A DNA stretch of 64,000 nt from an uncultured Clostridia bacterium (GTDB taxonomy: Bacteria; Bacillota; Clostridia; TANB77; UBA1234): the NCBI GenBank assembly GCA_934149405.1, contig CAKPEV010000001.1, positions 1 to 64,000 on the forward strand. The letters run 5' to 3'. Both the position numbers and the translations under genes were made by a program. The notes beneath the pieces were generated by a model. The model saw only the letters and a list, made by a program, of their open reading frames with translations. It ran no database searches and had not been told where the DNA came from. This document shows positions 27,491 through 36,666 of this stretch, one piece after another. The stretch's first letter is position 1; each line of letters begins with the position of its first letter.

Positions 27491-27574
27491 TGGTGCGGGT
27501 GAGAGGACTTGAACCCCCACGTCTGTGACACTAGATCCTAAGTCTAGCGCGTCTGCCAGTTCCGCCACACCCGC
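27491..27574 (-). tRNA. tRNA-Leu (anticodon UAG)
   Basis: The minus strand reads GCGGGTG...CACCCGC with CCA encoded (27491-27493). The anticodon stem is CTAGA/TCTAG with loop CTTAGGA, giving anticodon TAG. A long variable arm and the GGTTCAAGTCC T-arm fit a class II leucine tRNA. An integrase remnant faces its 3' end, so the 3' part is a probable insertion site; I found no second copy of the tRNA end elsewhere in the window. Confidence 0.95.
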
Positions 27575-27802
27575 ATGTCGTTTCGACATTTTCAATATTA
27601 GCACATTTTTATCTAATCTGTCAATATTTATTTTGCAATTTGCGAATTTTTTAGGAGGAGAGCTTATTATGTTCTCCTCCTATTATTTTATATAACAAAA
27701 ACTTGTTAAATTTTTTCATTTATAACTAATTGCATCACATATTTGCTTAGCATTTTAAAAGCTTTCAAACTAAAAATCCTTGTTTTCTAAATACTCTTTT
27801 TC

Positions 27803-30499
27803 TTATTCTTCATCTTTTAACGTGTTTATTTTAAATGCTTTAAATAATTCAACTATTGCTACTGGTGATATTATTAAAAGTGTTACTAATTCTATGTCGT
27901 TTAGTGGTAGTTGTGTTACTTCAAATATATTTTGCAAGAACGGTACATTTAAAACGATTATCATCAATAGCATTGATATTAGCGTTGCACCTATCAATGT
28001 TCTATTTGTTAATAGTCCAACTTTAAATATCGATTTTTTATTAGAACGCAAATTGAACACATGAGTCAATTGTGACATCGCAAGCACTGCAAAAGCCATT
28101 GTTTGTGCTGTTTTGCCTACATTTGTTATTTCTCCATTTGCATCTACTAATGCATCAAATTTGAAGCCACAGCCTATGCAAAATGCAAGAAGCGTTATCG
28201 CTCCAACCATTATACCTTGATATACTATTCTCCATATCATGCCTTTTGTGAATATGTTTTTATTTTTCTTAGCTTTTCTCTCCATTATATCTTCTTCTGC
28301 TGGATCTACGCTAAGTGCAAGTGCTGGAAGGCTATCTGTTACCAAGTTTATCCATAATATGTGTATTGGCATTAGTGGCTCAATTGCCCAGCCTAGCATT
28401 GTTCCTACAAATAATGTTATTATTTCGCCTATGTTTGATGATAACAAATATGCTACTGCTTTTAATATGTTATCATATATTCTTCTTCCCTCTTCAACTG
28501 CTGATACTATTGTTGCAAAGTTATCATCTGTTAATACTACATCTGCAGCCTCTTTTGCCACATCTGTTCCGACAATTCCCATTGCGGCGCCTATATCTGC
28601 TGTTTTTAATGCTGGTGCATCATTTACACCATCGCCTGTCATTGCTACAACCTCGCCATGTGATTGCCAAGCTTTCACTATTCTTACTTTATGTTCTGGT
28701 GATACTCTTGCATATACTGATATATCTTTTACATTCTTTGCAAGTTCTTCATCTGACATTTTTTCTAGCTCGGCCCCTGTGACTGCTTTATCCCCATCAT
28801 TTAATATTCCTATTTGTTTAGCAATTGCTACCGCTGTTATTTTGTGGTCTCCTGTTATCATTACAGGTCTTATGCCTGCTGTTTTACATTTATGAACGGC
28901 TTCTTTTACTTCTGGTCTTGCTGGGTCTATCATTCCAACCATTCCTATAAATACTAGGTCATTTTCTAATGTTGCTATTTCATTTTTATTTGGAACATTA
29001 TCTATTTTCTTATATGCCATTGCAAGTACTCTTAGAGCATTTGTTGCAAGTTCTTCGTTTACTCTTCTTATATAGTCTTTGTGTGCTTCTGTTATAGCCA
29101 CTGGAGTTCCATCTAACAAAATTTTAGAACAACGCGCAAGCAGTTCATCTACTCCACCTTTTGTATAAACCATTAAACTGTTTCCATTTTTGTTTACTGT
29201 TGTCATTAGCTTTCTTTCTGAATCAAATGGAATTTCTTCAACTCTTTTATTTGAATTTTCTATTTCTGTTTTTATGAAATTACTTTTTATTCCTAAGTCT
29301 ACAAGTGCTGTTTCTGTAGGGTCTCCAGTAACTTTATATTCATTGCCATTTTGTGCCATTTTTGAATCATTACAAAGTATCATTGAATTTAATAATAATG
29401 CATAATGATCATCTACATTGTTATATTTTTCTTTTGCATCAAATGTTTCATTGTTATAAAATATTTTTTCAACCGTCATTCTATTTTGAGTCAATGTTCC
29501 TGTTTTATCTGAACATATAACCGTCGCACTACCAAGTGTTTCAACTGATGGAAGTGTTCTTATAATAGCATTTCTTTTTACCATTCTTTGGACACCTATT
29601 GAAAGTACGATTGTAGATATCGCAGGTAATCCTTCTGGTATTGCTGCAACCGCAAGGCTTACCGCTGTCATAAACATTGATAGCAAGTCCTTTCCATGAA
29701 CAAGCGAACCAACTGCAAAAATCACTAAACAAATTACAAGAGCAGCTATTCCTAATGTTTTACCTAAAGCTTCAAGCCTTCTCTTTAATGGTGTTTCGCT
29801 TTCATCCACAGAGTCTAACATCTTTGCTATTTTTCCCACTTCTGTATCCATTCCAATTGCTGTAACTATTCCTTTTCCTCTTCCGTATGTTACCATACTG
29901 CTTGAAAATGCTAGGTTTGTCCTATCTCCAATCCCTACATCTTTCTTTTCTATTGTGTACACAGATTTTTCAACTGGAACAGATTCACCAGTAAGTGCTG
30001 CCTCTTGTATTTTTAAATTAACAGCTTCTATTAGTCTTAAATCTGCCGGAACATAGTCCCCTGTCTCTAATATTACTATATCTCCTGGTACAAGTTCTTT
30101 TGAACTGATTGTTTCTATTTTTCCTTCTCTTATTACTTTACATGTTGGAGCACTAAGATTTTTTAATGCGTCTAATGATTTTTGTGCCTTTAGCTCTTGT
30201 ATCACGCCAATTACAGCATTTAAAACAACTATTATTAAGATTATTACTGAATCAGTAAATTCTTTACTAACTAATCCAGAAACAAGTGCTGCAAGAAGCA
30301 AAACAATTATCATAAAATCTTTAAATTGCTCTATTATCATTTTCATAACACTTTTTTTCTTTTTTGATGTTATTTCATTACTCCCATAATAGCCATGAAG
30401 CTTAGAAATTGCTACTGAATCTAAACCACTTTCTATATTTGTGCCAAGCTCTTTTGCCACTTCTTCAAAAGACATTGAATACCAGTTTTTTTGATCCAT
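27803..30499 (-). CDS. Calcium-translocating P-type ATPase (SERCA/PMCA type)
   Basis: 898 aa P2-type pump. Cation-ATPase N-terminus, TGES (actuator), phosphorylation site CSDKTGTLTQNR, TGDHK and hinge GDGVNDAPALK, with about ten membrane helices (E-G-L-P-A in M4). The pump exports Ca2+ by homology with YloB/LMCA1; Mn2+ or other ions cannot be excluded. Start set at 30499 (MDQKNW) because AAAGGAGGG precedes it; the frame is open a further 24 codons with no site. Confidence 0.92.
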   Translation of the reverse strand: MDQKNWYSMSFEEVAKELGTNIESGLDSVAISKLHGYYGSNEITSKKKKSVMKMIIEQFKDFMIIVLLLAALVSGLVSKEFTDSVIILIIVVLNAVIGVIQELKAQKSLDALKNLSAPTCKVIREGKIETISSKELVPGDIVILETGDYVPADLRLIEAVNLKIQEAALTGESVPVEKSVYTIEKKDVGIGDRTNLAFSSSMVTYGRGKGIVTAIGMDTEVGKIAKMLDSVDESETPLKRRLEALGKTLGIAALVICLVIFAVGSLVHGKDLLSMFMTAVSLAVAAIPEGLPAISTIVLSIGVQRMVKRNAIIRTLPSVETLGSATVICSDKTGTLTQNRMTVEKIFYNNETFDAKEKYNNVDDHYALLLNSMILCNDSKMAQNGNEYKVTGDPTETALVDLGIKSNFIKTEIENSNKRVEEIPFDSERKLMTTVNKNGNSLMVYTKGGVDELLARCSKILLDGTPVAITEAHKDYIRRVNEELATNALRVLAMAYKKIDNVPNKNEIATLENDLVFIGMVGMIDPARPEVKEAVHKCKTAGIRPVMITGDHKITAVAIAKQIGILNDGDKAVTGAELEKMSDEELAKNVKDISVYARVSPEHKVRIVKAWQSHGEVVAMTGDGVNDAPALKTADIGAAMGIVGTDVAKEAADVVLTDDNFATIVSAVEEGRRIYDNILKAVAYLLSSNIGEIITLFVGTMLGWAIEPLMPIHILWINLVTDSLPALALSVDPAEEDIMERKAKKNKNIFTKGMIWRIVYQGIMVGAITLLAFCIGCGFKFDALVDANGEITNVGKTAQTMAFAVLAMSQLTHVFNLRSNKKSIFKVGLLTNRTLIGATLISMLLMIIVLNVPFLQNIFEVTQLPLNDIELVTLLIISPVAIVELFKAFKINTLKDEE

Positions 30500-30660
30500 T
30501 AAAGACCCTCCTTTAAAGATAATATACGTATAAATTATATTAAATATGATTGTTTTAGTCAATTGCTTCACTAAATTTTAAAAATTATTGAATTTTTTTT
30601 AATTTAGTGTTAAAATAATTAATTGTATACATTTTATGTTATTAAAGGAGTTTATTTTCT

Positions 30661-31602
30661 ATGAATTCTCAGCCCACCTATGACATTACTGCACACGAAC
30701 CATCAGATGAAATTCTAAGAAAGATTGAATCAAAAAATGTACCATTCTCCATGCCAGCTAAACTGGTTGGAACTTCTCTTGCTTTATATTATAGAGAAGC
30801 CAAATCTCATCCTCTTCTTTCGCATGAAGAATGTATAGAATTATTTAAACGCAAAGAAAATGGTGACGAAAAAGCTCGAGATATTATCGCATCTTCTAAT
30901 CTTTTTCTGGTAATAAAATTTGCCCACAGATATTCAATTAAATATAGTAGCATATCAGAAGAAGATTTGATTCAAGAAGGTAATATCGGGTTACTCATTG
31001 CGATTGATAAATTTGACTATAAAAAAGGGTACCATTTTTCCACCTATGCTAGCTATTGGATTATGCAGACAATAGTAAGAGCAATTGCTGATAAAAGCAG
31101 AGTAATTCGTCTTCCGTCATATGTGCACGAGAATATTCACAAGGTTCTTCGAGCAGAAACAATCTTTCTTCAAGAAAATGCCAGACAACCATCGTTAAGC
31201 GAACTTGCTGAAATTACCGGCTTATCACAAGAACAAATTATTAAGCTAAAAACTTCTTACGCTGATGTCGTCTCATTGTCAACACTCATTAATGACGAGG
31301 AGGATTCTGAGTTGGAAGATTTTATTCCAAATTCTGAGATATCTGATCTTCAAGATGAGTACGAGCATAGAAACCTAAATGCACCTCTTTGTGAAGCAAT
31401 TTCAGCAACTCTCAGTGAACGCTCGGCATTTATAATAAAGAAAAGATTTGGACTTATTGATGGTATTCCTAGCACTCTAGAAGAAATTGGACAAGAACTT
31501 GGCCTATCTCGCGAAAGAGTTCGGCAAATTCTAGAAAAAGGGCTTAGCAAATTAAGAAAAAACAAAGAGTTTTGTAAATTATTTAAAGCATATGCCGAAT
31601 AA
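30661..31602 (+). CDS. RNA polymerase sigma-70 family factor (group 2-like)
   Basis: 313 aa. Region 1.2/2 (LSHEECIELFKRKENGDEKA, EEDLIQEGNIGLLIAIDKFD, FSTYASYWIMQTIVRAIAD), region 3 (RLPSYVHENIHKVLRAE) and region 4 with HTH (LEEIGQELGLSRERVRQILE) are all present; the acidic 1.1 region of a primary sigma is missing. GC is higher than in neighbours and the conserved Arg of SRERVRQ is encoded by CGG. AAAGGAG precedes the ATG. An acquired alternative sigma is likely; its regulon cannot be told. Confidence 0.87.
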   Translation: MNSQPTYDITAHEPSDEILRKIESKNVPFSMPAKLVGTSLALYYREAKSHPLLSHEECIELFKRKENGDEKARDIIASSNLFLVIKFAHRYSIKYSSISEEDLIQEGNIGLLIAIDKFDYKKGYHFSTYASYWIMQTIVRAIADKSRVIRLPSYVHENIHKVLRAETIFLQENARQPSLSELAEITGLSQEQIIKLKTSYADVVSLSTLINDEEDSELEDFIPNSEISDLQDEYEHRNLNAPLCEAISATLSERSAFIIKKRFGLIDGIPSTLEEIGQELGLSRERVRQILEKGLSKLRKNKEFCKLFKAYAE

Positions 31603-31614
31603 TAATATGTAAAT

Positions 31615-31656
31615 GAAAGCAAAAAGAGCAAATTTATTTTTGCTCTTTTTGCTTTC
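31615..31656. terminator. Bidirectional terminator between sigma gene and gatD
   Basis: 18-bp perfect inverted repeat (31615-31632 and 31639-31656) with a 6-nt loop and A/T tracts inside the stem. The last codons of gatD (stop at 31634) lie within the stem. Confidence 0.85.
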
Positions 31657-32345
31657 TATCTTCTAATTCACTAAGTACAAGGTTATATCCCTCTTCTTCA
31701 TTTTCATAGCTTATTTCCTTCGTCTTTATTTTATTTTGCTTACATATCGTATCTACTAACACTTTTAATAGCTCTGGATTTCTAACTAAAATAGGACCAG
31801 AAACATGAGTACCATATAAATTCTTATATTTTACGCCTTCATAATCATTGTTTTCATTCTCGCCTATTCCAAATTCAACTTCGAAAAATGGATTCATATT
31901 ATGATACATTTTTGTCATTTTATTTACAAAGCCTACAACCGGCTTACTTAAAAACTTCGACTTGTATATTATGTCCGATGTCTCCCTATCTTTATCTCTA
32001 GTTGTTTCAAAATCAAATATTCCAAGGCATTCTTCATTGTCTATTTTCTTACCAAGCATTTCAAAACTATTTCCTGTCATCAAAATTACCTTTTCACTAT
32101 CTATGTATTTTTTTAATTCTTCTTTTCTTTTTTGCAAATCTTCTAAAACGACATCTAAATTTTTCTCTGTGCCACTTCCTATAAATATAAAATTATATTC
32201 ATTAAAATCGACTTCTTCATCAATTGTTTTTTTATCTAAAATAACCTCTAAGCCTTGATCTTCTAAATGTTTCTTTAGTATACTAACATTTCCGATAATC
32301 TCCATATAAATTCATTATATCGTAGTATAGATGCAATATTTTCAT
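31634..32345 (-). CDS. gatD: GatD-like class I glutamine amidotransferase, interrupted by CGG +1 frameshift
   Basis: A start at 32345 (GGAGG seven bases upstream, four bases after the murT stop) reads MKILHLYYDIMNLYGDY, meets CGG at 32294 and would stop three codons later. A +1 shift gives GDYGNVSILKKHLEDQG and a 236-aa protein that matches the GatD fold; family length is about 240. GatD with MurT amidates lipid II glutamate in Gram-positives. The nucleophile region reads TGNSFEMLG where GatD normally has C-G-G, so the catalytic Cys appears to be absent; the GTHVSGPILVRNPE segment is also shifted from the usual His motif. Amidation activity is therefore uncertain. Confidence 0.78.
32292..32294 (-). 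other. In-frame CGG, +1 recoding candidate in gatD
   Basis: Context GAT TAT CGG AAA TGT TAG; skipping C gives TAT GGA AAT GTT, restoring the conserved YGD-x-GN segment. Confidence 0.7.
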
Positions 32346-32349
32346 AGTC

Positions 32350-33664
32350 TTACCTCCTATTTAAAAACTTCATTCTGTCTGAAAAACATGTTATAACATA
32401 TATCTTTCCTATCGAATTCTCTTTTGTTTCTTTCATTAGTTCATCTAAGTCACTCTTTGCAACAACTTTGTCCATGTTAATTCCTGCGAACTCCATTCTC
32501 GTAACCAAGTCATGCACATATTTTCCACCTAAAATAACTTTTTTCACATTCTCACTTTTTAAAAGTTCGAAGTCTATATCCCAAAGCCATGAAGTCTCGC
32601 TTGTAAAATATTTTCTACTTACAGCATCAACAATTATAACCACAGTGCAATCTTCTTTTTCTCTTGTCACATATAAAAGAGATTGGTTATACGATATTGA
32701 ATTTTCATGCTTTGATGTAAGTAACATTGCATCATGCCCATTTAATTCAAACTTTTGTATTCTATCATTTTTTATAACATAGTTATTCAAAGATTCAACT
32801 ATTTTATCATCTTTTATTCCAACTAATCTACATACCGCAAATGTTGCAAGAAGATTATATGCATTATATATGCTTCTTAAATTCATTTGAAGTTTATATT
32901 TTCTGTTTATTGTCATCTCGCCAACATCAAAATTGAAATCTGTTACTGCATAATCTGGTTCTTTTCTAGCATGTCCACAATTTTCACATTTGTATGAACC
33001 TATGTGGTTGTAGTGATAATAATCATATTTTAATGGCTTTTTGCAGTTAGGACAGTACTTTCCATCATCATATGCACTATCGTTTACTTTCTTTGAAAAC
33101 TTATTTTCATTCATTCCAAAGTATGTAACATTATTCTTTTTGTATCCATATAGAGAAGAAAGAGGATCATCTGTGTTTAAAATCAAATGTATGTCATCTG
33201 TTATCGCTTCTTTTATGATATCATAAATAAGCTCAGGATGGCCATTTCGCGTCATTTGGTCTCTGTATAGGTTAGTTACAACTAAATATTTAGGTCTAAA
33301 AAACTTTAAAGTATGTCTTAAATATCTTTCATCACTTTCTATTAAAAGTACATCTTTTTTTACTTCTCCATGTAAATTGCAATTATTTAAAATCATTGTT
33401 GTAACGCCCTCGGTTTGGTTTGAACCTTCTAAATTACAAGCAACCGTCTTCCCATTTTCGGTTAATACGCTATTTATCATTTCAACCGTTGATGTCTTCC
33501 CATTGCTACCTGTTACAACTATTATATCATCTGGAAGCTTTATCTTCTTTAATATGTTTCTATCTAACTTAAGTGCAATTTTTCCGTGGCATGCTACTTC
33601 CCTTGCCTACTAGCTTTCCTAGCCAGTATATAAATTTATTTAATAAAATAATAAATGTTTTCAT
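32350..33664 (-). CDS. murT: MurT-like Mur ligase family protein, interrupted by CGG +1 frameshift
   Basis: With a +1 shift at CGG 33586-33584 the gene reads from ATG 33664 (AAGGAG upstream) for 437 aa, the length of known MurT. The restored N-terminus has GKGSSMPGKIALKLD and the P-loop VVTGSNGKTSTVEM; downstream come the four-Cys zinc ribbon (CPNCKKPLKY, CENCGH) and the DUF1727 C-terminal domain. Without the shift the first frame ends six codons after the CGG (K-N-C-T-stop). MurT partners GatD in lipid II amidation. Operon: PstS-like, 543-aa protein, murT, gatD. Confidence 0.85.
33584..33586 (-). other. In-frame CGG, +1 recoding candidate in murT
   Basis: Context ATG CCA CGG AAA AAT; skipping C gives CCA GGA AAA ATT GCA, the conserved PGKIA of MurT. 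Confidence 0.75.
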
Positions 33665-33679
33665 ATCTCTCTCCTTAAT

Positions 33680-35311
33680 TTACAAACCTGCCGGACCATT
33701 GTACATGATTTCTGCATAAGTTGTTGTATACAATTTTATATTATCTACTCCGTATTCATTTTCTTTAAAGTGCACAATAACAACGCATTCAAGATATCCT
33801 TTATCTTTTTCTATATCATATTTTATGCTTTCAACTTCTAGTTCACAATTTATTGTAGGATAAGTTTCTGCTAATTTTGCTTTAATTACATTATTTAAAA
33901 ACTCTCTATATTCTTCGTTTTCATTATAATATTTTTCTATATCTATCTTTTCTAATGTTTTTAAATCATACCATTCAACTGGTTCAGAAACTATTTTTGC
34001 AGGATTATTATAATCATAATAATAATCTCCTGCACTATCATAAAACGAAACATTAGGATATCTATATTGCTCTTTGATTTGTTTCATATTAACTTCTTTT
34101 GATTCTTGATTTTCTGCTAATTTTATATCTAACTGTGTATTTATAAAATATGTGTTTTCTGCATTATTTTCAAAATCTAATATACTTACTAATGGTCTTA
34201 TTATTGCAACATAGAATTTATCTGGATTTTTGCTTGCTAATTCTTTGTATTCTTCTAATTTTTTATATGATTTTTTCTTTAATAATTCACACATTTTTTC
34301 GTTTACACCTGCTGCATTTATCCTATTCCATATCACAGTATCACTTTCTTTTATCGCCACATCATAAAACAAATTATCTCCAAGCATTTTATAGTCTTGG
34401 TATTTTACAACATTTGAACAAGAAAATGCACATGTAAATAGATTTTTTAATCCTATGTCATCCCTCTCGTATAGACTTTCATCTGTCAAGTATTTATCAT
34501 AAATCACAATATTATCAGCTATATCAGTAAAGTTGACAAAATAGTTATATGTTTTTAAGTAAACTCCTTGTGATGAAAAGAAAAAATCTTTTCTTGATGA
34601 ATTTATAAAGTTTGCTATATTTTGGGCAACTTCATCTTCATCTATAACAAATTCAACTTTCTTTTTTTCAGAACTCTCTGTGCTAGTATTCCATTCATAT
34701 CGATAGATATACCAAGTATTAGTTGTTGGATCATATTTAGGTTCTTCTATATCCTCATTCCTTACAGCAGAACCTGCTGCAGCTCTATAAAAAGCCTTTC
34801 TAACTACTGTATAGATATCTGTATTTTTGCTTAATAAATCGTCTAATTTTAACTCTTCGCCATTTATCAATTCATAATTAAGGTAGATTTCTTTCCAATC
34901 ATCTTTCAATCCGCAAGTGCAGATTATTGAAAGAACATTTGAGAAATTTGCATTTGTATAAAATGACATATATTCAATATCTGAATATTCTTTTAGAGAA
35001 CTATAAATCTTTTCTCTTATGCTATTGTTTACTTTTGTTTCAATAGCTTTATTCTTTAGTCCACTTATCTGTGGGATTTGTATCTCAACACTATTAAAAA
35101 TCTCTGCATTCTCACTTATGATAATGTCATTTTCATTATATGTTCCATTTAAGTCTAGAGTCTTTTCTTGTTCTTCTTTATTTCCATTACTTTTATTTTC
35201 TTGATTATTGTCTTTTGCTAGAATTTCTTCATTATGCTTATATATTAATACACCTGTTGCAGCAAAACACACAATACCAAAAGCTATTAGACCAAATATT
35301 ATTTTCTTCAT
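33680..35311 (-). CDS. Hypothetical membrane-anchored protein, DUF3298/DUF4163-like
   Basis: 543 aa. N-terminal signal anchor (about 3-24), then a charged linker. A region beginning VEIQIPQISGLKNKAIETKV and leading to WKEIYLNYELINGEELKLDD resembles the DUF4163/DUF3298 extracytoplasmic domain found in RsiV and PdaC-like proteins. A second similar half follows (about 280-540). No catalytic motif recognised. It lies 15 nt upstream of murT and 28 nt downstream of the PstS-like gene, so an envelope role with MurT/GatD is inferred from context only. Confidence 0.65.
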   Translation of the reverse strand: MKKIIFGLIAFGIVCFAATGVLIYKHNEEILAKDNNQENKSNGNKEEQEKTLDLNGTYNENDIIISENAEIFNSVEIQIPQISGLKNKAIETKVNNSIREKIYSSLKEYSDIEYMSFYTNANFSNVLSIICTCGLKDDWKEIYLNYELINGEELKLDDLLSKNTDIYTVVRKAFYRAAAGSAVRNEDIEEPKYDPTTNTWYIYRYEWNTSTESSEKKKVEFVIDEDEVAQNIANFINSSRKDFFFSSQGVYLKTYNYFVNFTDIADNIVIYDKYLTDESLYERDDIGLKNLFTCAFSCSNVVKYQDYKMLGDNLFYDVAIKESDTVIWNRINAAGVNEKMCELLKKKSYKKLEEYKELASKNPDKFYVAIIRPLVSILDFENNAENTYFINTQLDIKLAENQESKEVNMKQIKEQYRYPNVSFYDSAGDYYYDYNNPAKIVSEPVEWYDLKTLEKIDIEKYYNENEEYREFLNNVIKAKLAETYPTINCELEVESIKYDIEKDKGYLECVVIVHFKENEYGVDNIKLYTTTYAEIMYNGPAGL

Positions 35312-35339
35312 ATCATCTCTCCAATTTATTATATATTGA

Positions 35340-36338
35340 TTAATTTACAGCAACATAACCATTATCTTCTATTATTTTTGTTCCTCTTTCAGATAATACT
35401 GTATCTACCCATTTTAGTACATTTGAGTCTTCTTGCTCATCAGCTCTATATACTATAAAACCATTTGTGTATATTGGATATGTTCCATTTTTTATTGTTT
35501 CTATTGTTGGCTTTACTCCATTTATTGCAAGCATTTTAACAGTATCTTTTTTATACATTGTATTTACATAGTAAAAATATGAATATCCAATTGCATTTTT
35601 CGCATTATCATATTCTGCAATTGCATCTATTAATCCGCCCATCTCTGCTTCAATTTTCATTTTTGGTGCAGTCATTAAATTTTCATCTTTCATTACAAGT
35701 GAAATCATTGCTGTTTGGCTTCCGCTTCCATTTGGTCTTTGATAAGGAATTATTTCTTCATCATTTCCGCCAACTTCTTTCCAATTGGTTATTTCACCTT
35801 TATATATCTTTTGAACTTGTTCTAAAGTTAAATTGTCTACTGGATTTTCAGTATTTACGATAAATACGAAAGCGCTACTTGTTGTTGGAATTATTTTCAA
35901 TTCTACATTTTGAGATTTCGCATATTCTAAATCTTCTTTTGCAGCTTCAGCAGCAAATATTACATCAACTTTTTTGTCTATTAAGTTTTTATATACTGTA
36001 CTTGAACGAGTCTTTGTGTATTCAAAATTCAACTCTGTTTTTGGAATGCCCAAAAAATTCGAAGCTATACTGTTTACTAGTGGGTGAATTGCAAGTGAAG
36101 CATCTACTTTTGGATAATTTTCTAATGTAAATATAGGTGTTTTATCTTGCTCTTTTTCAGTATCTTTATCTATAACTTCTGGATTGTCTACTATTGTTTG
36201 CTCACCACTTTTATCGCCAGATATTTTGCTAGGTTCTTCTACATTTGGTTTTGTGGCTGATTTATACCATACCATACACCCAAAAACAATACCACATGCA
36301 CAAATAATCGTAACTAAACATATTAAAAATTTTTTCAT
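35340..36338 (-). CDS. PstS-like periplasmic-type substrate-binding protein
   Basis: 332 aa. Signal anchor with a Cys (CGIVFGCMVW), acidic linker, then a PBP-like domain: VDASLAIHPLVNSIASNFL, LTLEQVQKIYKGEITNWKEV and PYQRPNGSGSQTAM, which match phosphate-binding PstS. No PstC/A/B genes accompany it; it instead heads an operon with a 543-aa membrane protein, murT and gatD. Ligand unknown. AGGGGG precedes the ATG. Confidence 0.83.
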   Translation of the reverse strand: MKKFLICLVTIICACGIVFGCMVWYKSATKPNVEEPSKISGDKSGEQTIVDNPEVIDKDTEKEQDKTPIFTLENYPKVDASLAIHPLVNSIASNFLGIPKTELNFEYTKTRSSTVYKNLIDKKVDVIFAAEAAKEDLEYAKSQNVELKIIPTTSSAFVFIVNTENPVDNLTLEQVQKIYKGEITNWKEVGGNDEEIIPYQRPNGSGSQTAMISLVMKDENLMTAPKMKIEAEMGGLIDAIAEYDNAKNAIGYSYFYYVNTMYKKDTVKMLAINGVKPTIETIKNGTYPIYTNGFIVYRADEQEDSNVLKWVDTVLSERGTKIIEDNGYVAVN

Positions 36339-36360
36339 TTTTATTCCCCCTTGTATTCAT

Positions 36361-36450
36361 TTGCTGTGTTCAAGTCCTTTTATAACACGCTTAAAACTAA
36401 GCCACTTTTGCCGTAATGCATTTTATTTTTTCATAAATTAGTTTAAAATG
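36361..36450. repeat. Dispersed intergenic repeat, copy B
   Basis: Colinear with 23651-23745 (TGTGTTCA, AACACGC, CTAAGCC, TTTTGC, GCATTTTATT, TTTCATAAATTAGTTTA). The remaining bases to 36630 are AT-rich with no ORF. Confidence 0.5.
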
Positions 36451-36634
36451 CCTATCCATTTTTACGTGACTCAATTTAAATTTAATCTATTTTTTATAAT
36501 GTTTTTTCTTTTTTATAAGTTAATACAACCCTATTCGTATTAATTCATAACACATACAGTATATACTAAATATATAAAAATTGGAATTAAAATTGTTATA
36601 TCTTTTATTAGAATATTTTGAATATAACATAAAA

Positions 36635-36660
36635 GGAGCTTTGAATTTCATCAAAGCTCC
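36635..36660 (-). terminator. Terminator of the phosphoesterase gene
   Basis: GGAGCTTTG pairs with CAAAGCTCC across 8 nt and is followed by TTTT on the minus strand. Confidence 0.75.
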
Positions 36661-36666
36661 CTTATT

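Noticed and set aside
27491..27574. Duplicate att site elsewhere in the window
   Set aside because: I looked for the tRNA-Leu 3' sequence to the left and found no second copy.
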